From Tillus elongatus (Eukaryota; Arthropoda; Insecta; Coleoptera; Cleridae), in the NCBI GenBank assembly GCA_964006375.1, contig OZ023264.1, positions 19,487,861 to 19,551,860 on the forward strand: 64,000 nucleotides of DNA, read 5' to 3'. This document shows, piece after piece, positions 41,231-57,204 of this stretch. Under the pieces are notes generated by a model that worked only from the letters and a program-made list of their open reading frames with translations, did no database searches and had not been told where the DNA came from. The translations under genes and the position numbers were made by a program. Positions within the stretch are counted from its first letter, which is position 1. Each line of letters starts with the position of its first letter.

Positions 41231-43215
41231 TATAGTGTGTCCCAAACTGGATGGAACTGGATGGGATCCGTTATTACTAGAGATAGGTAGGCGGTTAAAT
41301 TAGCAATGTTTCGTAGAATTTCATGCTCGTTCCAAATATGACTTATATTTTGCCCTGCCTCTTTTTGTTTTTGAGTTTTTTTGAAAAAAAAAAGTCGATT
41401 CTTTTTCTTCAATATCAAAGTAGGCGTTGATCTGACATGTATAAGACTTGCACATTATCAGGACACTTTTCACAGAGTAATCTTTTTGCGCTATTCTATA
41501 CTTTGGATTGTTATTTGTTTTTGAGCTACATGTATCAAAATTTGTTTTTATTATGTCAGCCATATTGGATTTTTTGCTCATATGATGATAGCCTGTGAAA
41601 GGAGCTTTCCAATGATGTAAAACATGCTTGAGAAATGTTGCGATTGCACTGACAATTTTCAAAAAAACCGTTTTGAGGATAGTAGGTTATGAAATCCAAT
41701 ACCAGAAAACAAATGACAAAAAAAAAGTGTTCAAAAAGCAGTAGGCCATGGAGTCTAACAATAGACATCTATGAAATGATTCACGATAAAAAAATATGTT
41801 CATATAATTTACAATACTTAATTAGGTAATAATGCTAGGTAATATTATGTGAAACAGTTTAATAACGAAACCCGGCAATAACAAATAGAAACTTAAACCC
41901 CACAATACAACACAATTAGAAATGGAACTCAACAAATAATAAAATAGAAACTTAGAAATACACTAAAGAGAAAATTGTTCAATATGGCCCCCGTTTTGTT
42001 CAATGCACTTTATACACCTTTTTGAATCATGCCTGCAAACTCTGGTGAGGGTGTTTTGGTTAATATGATTTATAGCTTCCGTGATTCTGTTTCGTAATTC
42101 ATTGATATTTTGTGGTGAATCGAATTTATACACATCATTCTTCAGAGGACCCCAATAATAAAAATCCATGGGTGTTATATCAGGACTTCGAGCACACCAA
42201 TGAACCGGTCCATTGTTACAAATGACATGATTATTAAAATTTAGTACAAAAATTCTTTGACGATCCTAGATTGTGAGCTGGACAACCGTCTTGTTGGTAC
42301 CAAATATTGTCTAACTTATCATGAACTCTTCTGATTGTTGGTAATATATCATTTCTCAATATATTAAGATACCTTTCCCCAGTTCAATTATTTTCAAAAA
42401 AGAACGAACCAACAATGACGTTACCGGATTTTTTTTTAAATGAACCGTCTAAGCTACAAATAAAAATAACAGTTTTTTTACCTAATAAACCGCACCAAAC
42501 ATTAATACAAATCTGTCTTGCAATCGTCTTTCTTCCTTTAGATGGGGATTTTCATTTGCCCAATAATGCCTATTATAGCGATTATACACACCACAATTTG
42601 TAAATCTGGATTCAACAGTCCAAATTATTTTCAAAAGAAAATTTTCATCTTGTTGACATTGTCTTTGATACCATGTGCAGAATTGAGGTCGCATAGGGTA
42701 ACCGTCAACATTTAAGCCTTGTGCGATTGTAGGTTTGTATAGATGGCAATGACTTTGTTTTAATGCAAGGTGTACCGCACTTTTTGGAACGTCAATTCGT
42801 TCACCATAAAACCGAACAGATTGCGAAGGGTTTTAAACGAAAAGAGGGCATTATTTCTTTCTTCATTTCTAGACATTGGTAATTTCTTTGCGTGGAAGCT
42901 ACCGTCGTTCAATAGATTGGTCACTATCCTCCGAAATATTTTGGTGTTTGGTTGTCGTCTTTCTGGGTAGTTGTTTTGATATGAATTTGCAGCTGCCCCA
43001 GTATTTCGGTTAGAATGAATATAACATTCCAACATGTCAATATTCTTCATTACTGAACAAATTGTTGAATACTATTTAAAATAAACAGGAAACAAATTAT
43101 TTAGTACAAAATTTTAAGCAACGTGTTCAGGACACTTCAAATTGTTCAGATAATTAAGAATGACAGTATTCTTAATTGTCACGATAGTGTTATATTCATA
43201 GAAACCTTTATTCTG
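41231..43215 (-). mobile_element. DD41D-type transposon, copy 2, one TIR lost
   Basis: The left terminus AGTGTGTCCCAAACTGGATGG and about 550 bases match the TIR of copy 1. The transposase runs on the minus strand: MLECYIHSNRNTGAAANSYQ (near 43035), RRIVTNLLNDGSF, IIWTVESRFTNCG (first Asp changed to Val), VYNRYNRHYWANENPHLKEE, and SPDI-TPMDFYYWGPLKNDVY near 42170. It is cut at 43215-43220 by a HINE, so the far TIR is missing. Confidence 0.8.
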
Positions 43216-43220
43216 TTGTT

Positions 43221-44476
<1,256 letters not shown>

Positions 44477-45170
44477 CTTTTTTAAACTTAGTCAAGTTCT
44501 AATAAAACTCGCTACCATAACGCACTTGACATGACTTTTCCTTATTGTGGAGTTTTGCAAATTGGTACATTGAAATGAAACAAAACTCATTCATGTACAT
44601 ACATTAAAACATTCTGGCAATGAATGTACACAGTTGACTTACAAATTCAGATTTAGAAAAGAAAAACTGAAAGCTGACAATAAAAAAAAAAAACAACGTC
44701 CCGTTCTATTTGCTTTATGTAGTTAATTGGAAGCCGGAATCAAATTAGTGTTCAGCGGAAGTATTCAAAACAAGAGGAAGCTGTTCGCCCCAATAAGGTA
44801 ATGACAAGCGTTGAAAGTAAATGCGAAACAGAAAACTTCAGTCTGAACTCTCTGAACTGGAGTGACATAAATAAAAAGGCAATAAAAGCTGAAAAGGCCT
44901 ACCGAAACAGGACGCTTTTCAGTAAAAATTGCTCTAAACGGCAATTAACTCAAATTAAAAAGCCTGTGTTTTAACACTTAGAAGTTTGATTCCCTATAAT
45001 GAAGCCTCACTTTCTTTTATGAACTCGTCAATTAAAGTTAGGAAAAATATTATACATCATGACTCGAAAATACAGAGATTGGTAAAAAAAACAATAATTT
45101 ATATGTTTGATTATACTGTTGTATCAACTAACCTATTTTGAATGTTCTATTTCTCCTAACGTATTACACG
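44477..45170. other. Mostly unassigned; contains a dispersed repeat
   Basis: It holds a second degenerate HINE 3' end at 44503-44535 (CTCGCTACCATAACGCACTTG) and the dispersed repeat at 44708-44830. Otherwise nothing was recognised. Confidence 0.4.
44708..44830 (+). repeat. Dispersed repeat, copy 2
   Basis: Inverted match to 31010-31130. Confidence 0.5.
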
Positions 45171-45179
45171 TTTTGAAAC

Positions 45180-45583
45180 TCGCTAAATGTATTGTTTGAA
45201 AATGTGCAAAAATTTTCTGAAAATAAACTAAAAATGGTTCCGAGAAAACTGGTTTTGTAGCCAACAAACCTTAGGTTAATAGCAAATTGAGTTATTGAAA
45301 TTTGAAGCATTTGATGAAAATTCGCTACCAAAATGCACTTACTGCGTTTCGATTTTTTCTTACAAAAATGCATCATATTTTGATAAAAAAACAGGAAAAA
45401 TGCAATAATATAAGGGATGTTCGAAAAAAATTGTAGGTATCACCAACGACTTATGAGCCATTCTGTGATTGTCAAAATAATTTTATAAGATGCAGCTCAA
45501 GACACCCTATAATTAACGTATACAATTTTTTCTCGTATCTTGTATAATAACAATTATATTTAGCCTTACCGTATAAATGCGTC

Positions 45584-45669
<86 letters not shown>

Positions 45670-46098
45670 TGTGTGTGTGTAAATATATAAAAATTGAAAC
45701 TAAACCCGGATATGGATTCTACGGGGCCTAGTTGGCACTCTTTTTAAGAAATCTTTTTTAAAATCAAAAGTCGCAGTGTCATTAATGATTTTTTTCTACG
45801 AACATTAGCTAAAAATTATAGGCTGTTGAACCATAAAATTAACCAAAACTACTGCCAAAGCGTAAGAAAAAGGGTTCACTTGAAATCAATTTTCTGGAAA
45901 TATTTTACTAAAATGAAGGACAATGACGGTTGAAGCTGAAACCTAAGGACTTGAAGAACACTATTCTTGCGACATTTTCCTTACATAACCCGTATTTGTT
46001 TCAGGTTCTTTGTCTAAATTTTGCCAATTTTGACGTCCCTAATCGCGACTTTGACGTTTTGAGGAAAATCCCATTTTGTTAAATGCCTATAACTTTTT
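45180..46098 (-). mobile_element. HINE-like long form, rearranged, reverse orientation
   Basis: It reads as the reverse complement of the long-form interior (AAGACACCCTATAATTAACG, CGTCATTGTCCTTCATTTTA in reverse). It has a TA array at 45590-45666 and a reversed CCGGATATGGATTC block. A forward-looking 3' end also lies at 45325-45352, so the copy is internally rearranged. Confidence 0.6.
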
Positions 46099-46864
<766 letters not shown>

Positions 46865-46876
<12 letters not shown>

Positions 46877-47182
46877 TTTATTTATTATTTATTTCAACAA
46901 CACACCACGAGGGCCACAGCCTAAATACAAGAGGCAACTTGTTAATTCTGGACTTGAAGGTTTGGGGGTTCGGAGGAGAAGGAAAAACATGTGCCGGCAA
47001 GGAATTCCACAACTTGGAAGTTCCCGGGACAAAAGAGCGGACATAACAAGATGTTCTATGTCTGGTGACCTGGACAGTAAAAGGGTGCATTCGCTCTGTT
47101 CCCCTGGTAGATCTGTTGGGGGCAGCAGGCGGAGTAACTATGGAAGAAAGCTCATCTGAGCAGTGCACGTGCAGATACACAT
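46865..47182 (-). pseudogene. LINE family A, copy 4, C-terminal end only
   Basis: The minus strand gives RTERMHPFTVQVTRHRTSCY and TSKLWNSLPAHVFPSPPN in one frame ending near 46880, then the shared 3' end GTTGTTGAAATAAATAATAA. It is 5'-truncated at the site of the GA tract seen in the other copies, next to a HINE hairpin. Confidence 0.8.
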
Positions 47183-47424
47183 AACCTCTCTATTAGCGAA
47201 TTTTTCTTAATGAAAATTCGCTAAAAATTACTGCTCGAATCTTGTGGATTTGTGTCTGTGCTGTGGCCTGCTTTTTCCTCGGTTTGTCTTTGGTACAATT
47301 GCATAAAAAAACTTATCAACTTTGACCTTCTTATGATAGAAACCAAAATATTAGGGTGTTTATATAAGTTTTATTTTAAATTTTTATATAATAGATTATT
47401 ATATTTTTATATATTATATTCATA

Positions 47425-47497
<73 letters not shown>

Positions 47498-47573
47498 TAT
47501 TATTTTTTACATAATATTCATTAAAAACAGTGTTATGCTATCACAACGCATTTGCTGCATACAGACTTTTTTC
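47183..47573. mobile_element. HINE-like ends flanking a TA array
   Basis: A reverse 5' hairpin (CTCTCTATTAGCGAATTTTTC with its complement) lies at 47183-47228, a TA array at 47426-47492, and a degenerate forward 3' end (CACAACGCATTTGCTGCATAC) at about 47545. The ends are in conflicting orientation, so this may be two fragments. Confidence 0.5.
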
Positions 47574-48452
47574 AACATACAAATATCTAAACGTAGGTTA
47601 TGCATTTCTTTTTAAAAATACAATTTGTGACTAAAATTCTTTTCAAACGCTTTTGCTTTAGTTGAAACCGATTAAAAAGGTTTTCGTGTGGGGTTAGATG
47701 TGTTAATGAAAGAGTCGAATCAAAACAAATTAAGGAAAAACTGAGTATTTCTTAATATACTAAGCAATTTATATTTGAATTGCAGAGCTGTAAGATTCTT
47801 GAAGTGATTACAACACACGAGTTTAACCGTCTCCTATCTGTGAGAAATCGAGTTCCCAAAGGCTTTCGCTACGTCACGTGTGAATGAAATGAACTTCGAG
47901 AACTCCAGGATGGCAAATAGTCTGTTTTATTTTGTTAAAAGGCATCCAACTGTGTTGGTGGTTTAAATGAAAATAAACAACCTATGACTAGATAAATTAC
48001 AGTAATACGCTATTTTGATGGTACATTAAATATATAGAACACAAATATGAAATTTAAGCAAATAACTTGAAACAAAGTCTCTCACTAGGGTATGCTGTTA
48101 GTCTTCAGGTGAGACCGAACATCTTTGTGTCGATGTTTACTTATTTTGTAGCTTTGCTTTAGTAATATGATATCTCAAAAATGCGGAGATTCCAGGAGAG
48201 CTAAAGTGACATGGCTTTTAATGCACTCCTTGCTGATGTCCTAAGAGACCAGGTTTCAGAACAGTGGTAAATATAACACCTAAGTATCCTAGATCGGAAA
48301 ATTTCCAGTAACTTTACTTTCAAAGACACGGTTTAATTTTAGGAAAGTTCTTCCTGTTCAGGTGTCTATATTTTTTAACTTACTAATGCAAAATATTTAT
48401 ATTTAATAATATACGGAGTATACCACATACCATCTTTACTCACGTATTTTTT
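47574..48452. other. Unassigned stretch
   Basis: No coding motif, TIR or shared repeat was recognised. Confidence 0.3.
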
Positions 48453-48968
<516 letters not shown>

Positions 48969-49554
48969 TTAAATCATAGATCAAGTATGTGGTTGCTGTT
49001 GGTTAGTCAATGACAGCTGCTATTATTGTCATTGACTCATGAAATTCATTTTTAAGTTTCAGAGAAATGTCAATAATACTGAATTCACTGATTGTTAATC
49101 ATTGGCAGCATTTACGATTATATATAACCCTATTGTAATTTATCATCATTTATCACCTCTGTAGTATAAATATTGTTTTCCTTACAACTCGCATCGTTTT
49201 AGTCAATTGTTGTTATTAATAGTCAATAGTTTCTTCCCAAATATGCTCTTACCGAACATACACGGCTTCCATTGACTTCTGCTTCTGCCGCTATTACAGT
49301 CTTTTTAGAGGTCTAGCCCACTCATGCAGCCAGTGTTGCCAGCTTAAGTATAAATAGTGTAGTACCTTTTAGTTTGTGTACACTCCATTTACTTTTTATA
49401 TTTCTTCTTTGCTGCACATATCAAGACAAATTATGTTGTTAGTTTGTATACAGTGTGGTCTAGAAGTAATTGTACACAGAGCAGCAGTGGAAATTCAACC
49501 AAATTTACCTCAGTCCAAAAGTCAACATTAAAAGAGATATGGGATATATCTTTT
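48969..49554. other. Unassigned stretch
   Basis: No gene was recognised. ACAGTGTGGTCTAGAAG near 49452 resembles a transposon terminus but has no partner. Confidence 0.3.
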
Positions 49555-50456
<902 letters not shown>

Positions 50457-50653
50457 TTTTTTTTTAAGTATAGAAAACTAAATAAATAGCGAAGTTTGTG
50501 TTTAATACACTGTTACGTTCTTCAGGGTTCTGGATTCGTGGCCAATCTATTATTTTTCTGATTGCGTCGATATGCAGGTGATTCATTAACAATGGGAAAT
50601 TTGAAAGCTGGAGATACTACATGTCAACGGTAGATGTATTCTCATTCCAATTA

Positions 50654-50698
50654 GAAACGCACACCGGTTTCGCTCTAATTAGAGCTCGTCATTGCGCC
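50654..50698 (-). ncRNA. Hammerhead motif, arm 1 (core mutated)
   Basis: Same layout as at 8046-8088, but the core reads ATGACGA (first C lost) and the cleavage nucleotide is G. Stem II GCTCT-AATT-AGAGC is perfect. It is expected to be inactive. Confidence 0.6.
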
Positions 50699-51001
50699 AT
50701 ATTAACCACAGCGAGAACACATCTATAATGTGATACGGCTATGGTAGCCAGCCACCTAGAACATCATGAGATATACAACAGGGTCGCCATCTCGGTGCAG
50801 AACCAGGTAGTCTGCTGTCACAACAGCTCTAGTTAACACAATCTCTATCTATAATATTTTGTGTTAACTAGAGCTGTTGTGAGAGCAGACTACCTGGTTC
50901 CGCACCGAGATGGCGACACTGTCGTACAGTTCACGATGTTCCAGGAGGCTGGCTACCATAGCCGTATTACTTTATAAATGTGTTCTCGCTGTGATCGGTA
51001 T

Positions 51002-51044
51002 AGCGCACTGACGAGCTCTAATTAGAGCGAAACCGGTGTGCGTT
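51002..51044 (+). ncRNA. Hammerhead motif, arm 2
   Basis: Stem I AGCGCA (51002-51007) pairs with TGCGTT (51039-51044) with one G-U. The core CTGACGA lies at 51008-51014. Stem II GCTCT-AATT-AGAGC at 51015-51028 has five perfect pairs. GAAA is at 51029-51032 and CCGGT follows. The cleavage nucleotide at 51038 is G, which the consensus (A, C or U) does not allow. The fold is ideal, but cleavage is probably lost. Confidence 0.65.
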
Positions 51045-51084
51045 TCTAATTAGGGTGAGAATGCATCTAGCCTCGCATACATTG

Positions 51085-52867
51085 CACGGAAAGAAACGTT
51101 ACAGCTCTTAGCACACACATACTTTCCATATTGTCTAATCCTGAGCAATGAAGATGTCCTGCCAGCCGGAGGTTAGCTACATCCTCGGCAGTGAAGTGTG
51201 CTGTGAAACATTTTCAGCCACTCAAGGGGCCAGTGGAGGATGGGGTGATCCCGGGCCTACTACAAAATGGACTGTAGATTCTCCTCCCATTCCTAACCAG
51301 CTGTATAGAGCCAGTATGGCTTCGAACTATATTCCATCCAGCTGGACGGTGATTAGGGGGGTATACATTCCCAAACTGGGACGTAATGAACTCCTACCTA
51401 AATCACTGAGACCTCTGAATGTAACCTCATTCCTCCTGAAGAGATTATAAAAAATACTGGACGGACACATTAGGAGGAACATCTTAGTCAACAACCTCCT
51501 TAATACCAAAACAGATGTACTGGCTCTATGCAGTTGTTATCAGACAAATGATAACATATGGAGCCATAGTTTGGTGGCCCAAGGCACTTCGTGGTATCGC
51601 GTGGGCTAAACTGGCTGATCTACAGAGACAAACTTGTCTGATGATAATGGGAGTGATAAGCATCGCTCCATCAGCCGCTCTGGTGGTCCTCCTTCATACT
51701 CCACCTCTTCGCATTTGACTGGAGAGGATGGCGAGGTAGATAACGTACAGATTAAAACAAACGGTCGACAGCATGCCGAAGGAAATCAGTCTGGGAGGAT
51801 CCGGACTCCTCCTCGATGACATTGAAGGTCAGGAGATTCTGGGAATGGTCTCTGACTTCATGCCTACAAATATGAGTAGAGGTCTGTCTTTCAAGGCCGT
51901 CCCCCCGGAAGGGAAGGACTGGGAACCAAATGAAACGTCCCTATTGAAGGTTGATCTCTGCTGGTATACTGACGGCTCCAAAACCGATAGAGGGGCAGGA
52001 GCCGGGGCATATGGGAGCAACACCGATGCTAGATTATCAACTAGCCTCGGAAAGCACGCAACTATACCAGGCAGAAGTGTATGTCATCGAGATGTGTGCA
52101 ATGAAAGTATACAAAACCAGTGCACACACAAATCGATAAAGATATATTCAGATAGTCAAGCTGCAATAAAGGCTCTTGGTTCCTACCGTTGCAATTCAAA
52201 AACGGTATGGAGTTGTACATCTGCCCTCAACGAACTGGGCAGCTGCAATGAGGTGTCGCTGGTCTGAATACCGGGTCACTCGGACCATGATGGCAGTGTT
52301 GCGGCCGACGCGCTTGCCAGGAGGGGAACCCAAGCAGACCAGAACCTGTGCTGGGGATATCACCATGCACAGGAAAACGCACCTTAAAGACCCGGACAGA
52401 AAGAATGGCAATCCCGCAATGGCAAAATCTGCCAGTATTAGCTCACTATAAGGCCTTCATAAATGACCCGTCAGAGTCAAGGGCTAAAAAACTTCTAGAG
52501 TTAAACAGATAACAACTAAGTACTCTAGTCGGCCTGTATACAGACACTACGGCTTGCGTCACCACATGCACCGAATTGGAGTCGGTCAGGAAACTGAATG
52601 CCGGCTGTGTATGGAGAGTGGCGAAACAACAGAGCACGTATTGTGTTCCTGTCCGGCGACGGACAGGACTAGATACCTGCTCTTTGGCAAGACAAAGATT
52701 GCTCCGGAAGATCTAGATCAACTTTCGCCGACAAAGATAATCGACCTCTGCAGGAGGCTGGCTTTGTTGGGCGAAATATAGACTATTAGGCGTAAGCCAC
52801 AATAGACCTTATGGTCCCAGTGGAGGGACCGTTATGGCCCACTCAAAATCAAACCTAACCTAACCTA
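51085..52867 (+). pseudogene. LINE family B, copy 2, RT palm deleted
   Basis: Flanked by CATACATTG at 51076-51084 and 52868-52876, a likely target-site duplication. The sense strand reads RT fingers (YRASMASNYIPSSWTVIRGV, GRNELLPKSLRPLNVTSFLL), then jumps near 51515 to the thumb (IRQMITYGAIVWWPKALRG). RT motifs A-C are missing. The linker MPKEISLGGSGLLLDDIEGQ is followed by RNase H YTDGSKTDRGAGAG, an Ile-Glu-Met stretch in another frame, and IYSDSQAAIKAL, then VSLV with TGG changed to TGA at about 52264, then IPGHSDHDGSVAADAL. A knuckle (RIGVGQETECRLCMESGETT) follows. The 3' end is AATCAAACCTAACCTAACCT. Confidence 0.85.
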
Positions 52868-53103
52868 CATACATTGTCTCTATATTAGGGAAGAAATGGG
52901 TTAGGACTGACAATTTACAAAATTGTTAGTTGGTCGTACACATCTATTTACCTATAACATTGTGGGTTAATTAGAGCTGTCTGACAGCATACTACCTGGT
53001 TCCGCACCGAGATGGCGACCCTGTCGTACATCCTACGATGTTCTAGATGGCTGGCTACCATAGCCGTATTACATTATAGGTGTGTTCTCGATGTGATTAG
53101 TAT

Positions 53104-53146
53104 ATCGCACGGATGAGATCTAATTAGCCCGAAACCGGTCTGCATT
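53104..53146 (+). ncRNA. Hammerhead motif, arm 3 (core mutated)
   Basis: The core reads CGGATGA (U changed to G), stem II is weakened, GAAA and CCGGT are intact, and the cleavage nucleotide is C at 53140. Stem I CGCA/TGCA is partial. It is expected to be inactive. Confidence 0.5.
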
Positions 53147-53259
53147 TCTAATTGGAACGAGAATACATCTAGCCTTGACGTATAGTATCTCCAGCTTTCA
53201 GATTTTCCATTGTTCATGAATCACCTGTGTATTGACGCAATCAGAAAAATAATAGATTA

Positions 53260-53949
53260 CATAAAAAATAGTAACACTTATTTAATGTTCTATTAATAAA
53301 CTTATATTTCCTGTACCTATGTCAAAACGCTTAGTTATGTTTTCCTTATGCATGGATTAAATTACCAGAAACTTCCCGACAACTTTCTAAATTAATATTA
53401 TTTGTATATAAACCTCAAAAACTTGAAAGGGGTAAAATGGTTTCTAAGTCATACTGTATAAGCCTTTCTTAGTTTTATATTATAGTTAGTGTAAAAAATG
53501 GACTTTCTAACTGAGTGATCATAAAATATCGATAGGGCGGACGTGACACTACTCCAAAAATATGATGTCCACATATAGAAGTATCGCCTGTATAGCAATT
53601 TTTTACCAGTCAGTGTTAAATTGTTTCCACATGTGACATTCTAGAACGCCTGCTAGATATTATACAGCATATTTCATCACATATTCGATATTTCAATCCA
53701 GTGAGTGTCTCATTCCCCATTTATTGTCAGGCGAAGAGTTATATGAATTTATGAGTCCTGGATAATACAATTTCCCTAATATTTCATTTACTTGCATATT
53801 ATCCGTATCAGATCTTTTATATTTGTGCATGTCATAGATAAAATAGTTATTTTGAAAACTCCACATTTTCGCTAACAATTTAGTTTATAAGATTTGCAAT
53901 AAACTATGTAAATTGCTGCACATATCGAGTGGGTCAGTTAATTAAGTAC
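53260..53949. other. Unassigned AT-rich stretch
   Basis: No gene or shared repeat was recognised. Confidence 0.3.
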
Positions 53950-54903
53950 ACTTGGAAACCATTATGGTGGACAATGAACTCTCAGAATAAGTAAAAATAC
54001 AACGTGGTGTAAGGTAAGGATGTGTACTATCACCGCTATTATTTACTCTTTACTCGGAAGAAATCATTCAGAGAGCGCTGGAAGAAACAACAATAGGAGT
54101 AAAGGTCAATGGAATACCCATTAACAATATCCGGTATGCAGACGACACCATACTCATTGCCGAAACAATAGAAGATTTACAGAGCTTAGTAGATCAAGTA
54201 GTGACGAGTAGCGAGGAGAACGGACTTACCTTAAATATCAAAAAGACCAAATTTATGACCATTACAAAATCAGTTCAGCAACAGGAAAACCTATGGATCA
54301 ACGGAGAACTAGTAGAGAAAGTCAGTAAGTACAGGTACCTGGGAACAACTGTCAATGAAAAAAATGAGTACACTGAAGAAACTAAATCAATAACTGGACA
54401 AGCCAGGACCATATTTAACAGAATGAGAAGCGTGTTATGCAGTAGAGATCTTAACTCACAACTTAGAGTCAGAATATTGAGATGCTACGTTTTCTCGGTG
54501 TTGCTATATGGGATGGAATCATGGACGTTAAAGAAAGATATAAGTGATCGACTGGAGGCATTTGAGATGTGGTCATATAGAAGGATCTTGAGGATAAGTT
54601 GGGTAGACATGGTAACAAATGAGCATGTACTGGGAAGGATGATAAAAGTAACAGAAATATTGAACACAATTAAAATAAGGAAGCTGCAATATCTGAGCCA
54701 CGTAATGAGAGGAGAGAAATATGTATTGTTGCAGGATATTATGCAGGGAAAGATACGGGGAAAGAGAAGCAGAAGAAGAAGAAGCATTTCCTGGCTAAAT
54801 AACCTGTAGTTCCGTTGAGTTGTTCAGAGCTGCAGAATCAAAAGTGAGAGTAGCCATGATGATAGCCAACCTTCTAAGAGGAGACGGCACTTGAAGAAGA
54901 AGA
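53950..54903 (+). pseudogene. RTE-like LINE, RT 3' half
   Basis: The sense strand reads NELSE, a stop, VKIQRGVR, a stop (CAA to TAA, 54014-54016), GCVLSPLLFTLYSEEI (motif B), NNIRYADDTILIAE (intact motif C), GLTLNIKKTKFM, then an uninterrupted frame to 54809 through YRYLGTTVN, RMRSVLCSRDLN, LLYGMESWTLKK, MWSYRRILRISWVDMVTNEH and KLQYLSHVMRGEKY. A small deletion after SWLNNL shifts the end (FRAAESKVRVAMMIANL in another frame). A GAAGAAGAAG tail closes it at 54903. RT motif A and the endonuclease are lost. Confidence 0.85.
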
Positions 54904-54941
54904 AGGAGAAACCCAGATCACCACAACACATCGTTTTCAAG

Positions 54942-54990
54942 ACCTAATGATCCTTTCGCTAACAACGTTAGCTTCATCAGAGGATGAAAT
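54942..54990 (-). ncRNA. Hammerhead-like motif in Penelope 3' repeat
   Basis: Minus strand: CCT, CTGATGA (54980-54974), one extra A, stem II GCTAAC-GTT-GTTAGC (54972-54958, six perfect pairs), GAAA (54957-54954), then GGATCATT where other copies have CGATCGTC. Stem III and the cleavage site are eroded. The motif is on the element's sense strand. Confidence 0.5.
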
Positions 54991-55249
54991 ATTCTAAACA
55001 ATTTTTGCTACAACCTCTATTTATATAGATTCTTAGGTAGAAGAACGAAATTGAAAGGGAGACGCAAGGCGCATCTTTTGTGTGCTGTATTTTTATTTAA
55101 CCGGACGAGGTTATCGAATTTAATTTATTCCTGTACCTGACAGTTTTGGGAGTATTTATCTAATTCAAACGTACAAAGAAGAAAATGGGATTTAAATGAG
55201 GGGTCCCGCTCGATTTAAGGACGCTTGGTACTTTATTGCTCTAGAAATA

Positions 55250-55753
55250 TAAAAGCTTTCGTACGCATCAAGCATGGATTACTGTCCAACATTTTTAATA
55301 AGTTTCAAATTATCTTTATCAATATGGTGGTTATTATCCAAAATGTGTTGTACCACCCATGACTTGTCTACACTACCGTATCGTAAATGTGCGAGATGTG
55401 TACGCAGTCTGGTACCTATGTTTCTTTTAGTTTGCCCGACCTATTTAACATTAAAATCTTTACAACCTATCTCATAGATACTTGACATTTCAGTGAATTT
55501 ATCATTATCTTTAGTATTACCTAACAAATTTCTTAAATTATTTTTTGTAGAAAAAGTTAGCTGCAAATCAGTTTTCTTAAAAATACTCTCCAGACCATTT
55601 GTGATACACGGTTCAAAAGCTACGCATACAATTTTTTTCTCTGTTTTATCTCTCTTGCATGTCGTGCATTCGGCTGTCATTTTCTTTGTTCTGTGTCTAT
55701 TAATCAATTTTTCCACTGGTAATCCGAATATCCTTTATATTTAGCGACGTTTT
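55250..55753 (-). pseudogene. GIY-YIG endonuclease domain of Penelope-like element
   Basis: In Penelope-like elements this domain nicks target DNA for priming. The minus strand gives VAKYKGYSDY, VEKLINRHRTKKMTAECTTC, TDLQLTFSTKNNLRNLLGN and then SIYEIGCKDFNVK, a stop, VGQTKRNIGTRLRTHLAHL, RYGSVDKSWVVQHIL and DNNHHIDKDNLKLIKNVG. The GIY signature has Gly changed to Ser, and the Tyr of Y-V-G is the stop codon. The Arg of RLRTH is kept. One frame from 55716 to about 55276 has only that stop. It is followed by a stop and a LDAYESFYISRAIKYQ tail typical of the family's C-terminus. Confidence 0.82.
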
Positions 55754-56999
<1,246 letters not shown>

Positions 57000-57003
57000 T
57001 TTT

Positions 57004-57200
57004 TTATGTACTTTAATTCTATACTATATCTACTTTTGCTTAGGGGAAAACTTATTAATATATTTACTAAGACATTTTAACTAGCCGTTTTTTTTTCAAA
57101 CGTATGATGTGAGTCATTTGGAATATAACTTATAGTGGTGGTTTCCTTTCTGTAGACATCTAATTCAAGCGAGTGATTATTTTTAATAACTAGTACATCT
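57004..57200 (-). pseudogene. RT C-terminal piece of the Penelope-like element
   Basis: Minus strand: LPGFLDVLVIKNNHSLELD, VYRKETTTISYIPNDSHH, TFEKKTAS, a stop/frameshift, LVNILISFPLSKSRYSIELK, YIKK. The FLDVLV...VYRKxTTTxxYIPNxSxH signature is characteristic of Penelope-like RTs. Bounded by a HINE at 56999 and a LINE at 57205; catalytic motifs upstream are not in the window. Confidence 0.78.
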
Positions 57201-57204
57201 AGAA

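Larger units (their letters stand above)
50544..53258. mobile_element. Foldback element with hammerhead-bearing arms
   Basis: Outer ends AATCTATTATTTTTCTGATT and its complement bound the element. Arm 1 (50544-50845) is followed, after about 15 bases, by its inverted copy arm 2 (50857-51072), giving a hairpin of more than 200 bp. Arm 3 (about 52907-53258) is in the same orientation as arm 2. Shared blocks are CGAAACCGG, GGCTATGGTAGCCAGCC, CGAGATGGCGAC and TCTAGTTAACACAA. The arms resemble inverted pLTRs of Penelope elements, but no coding sequence of that type lies inside; a LINE does. Confidence 0.75.
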
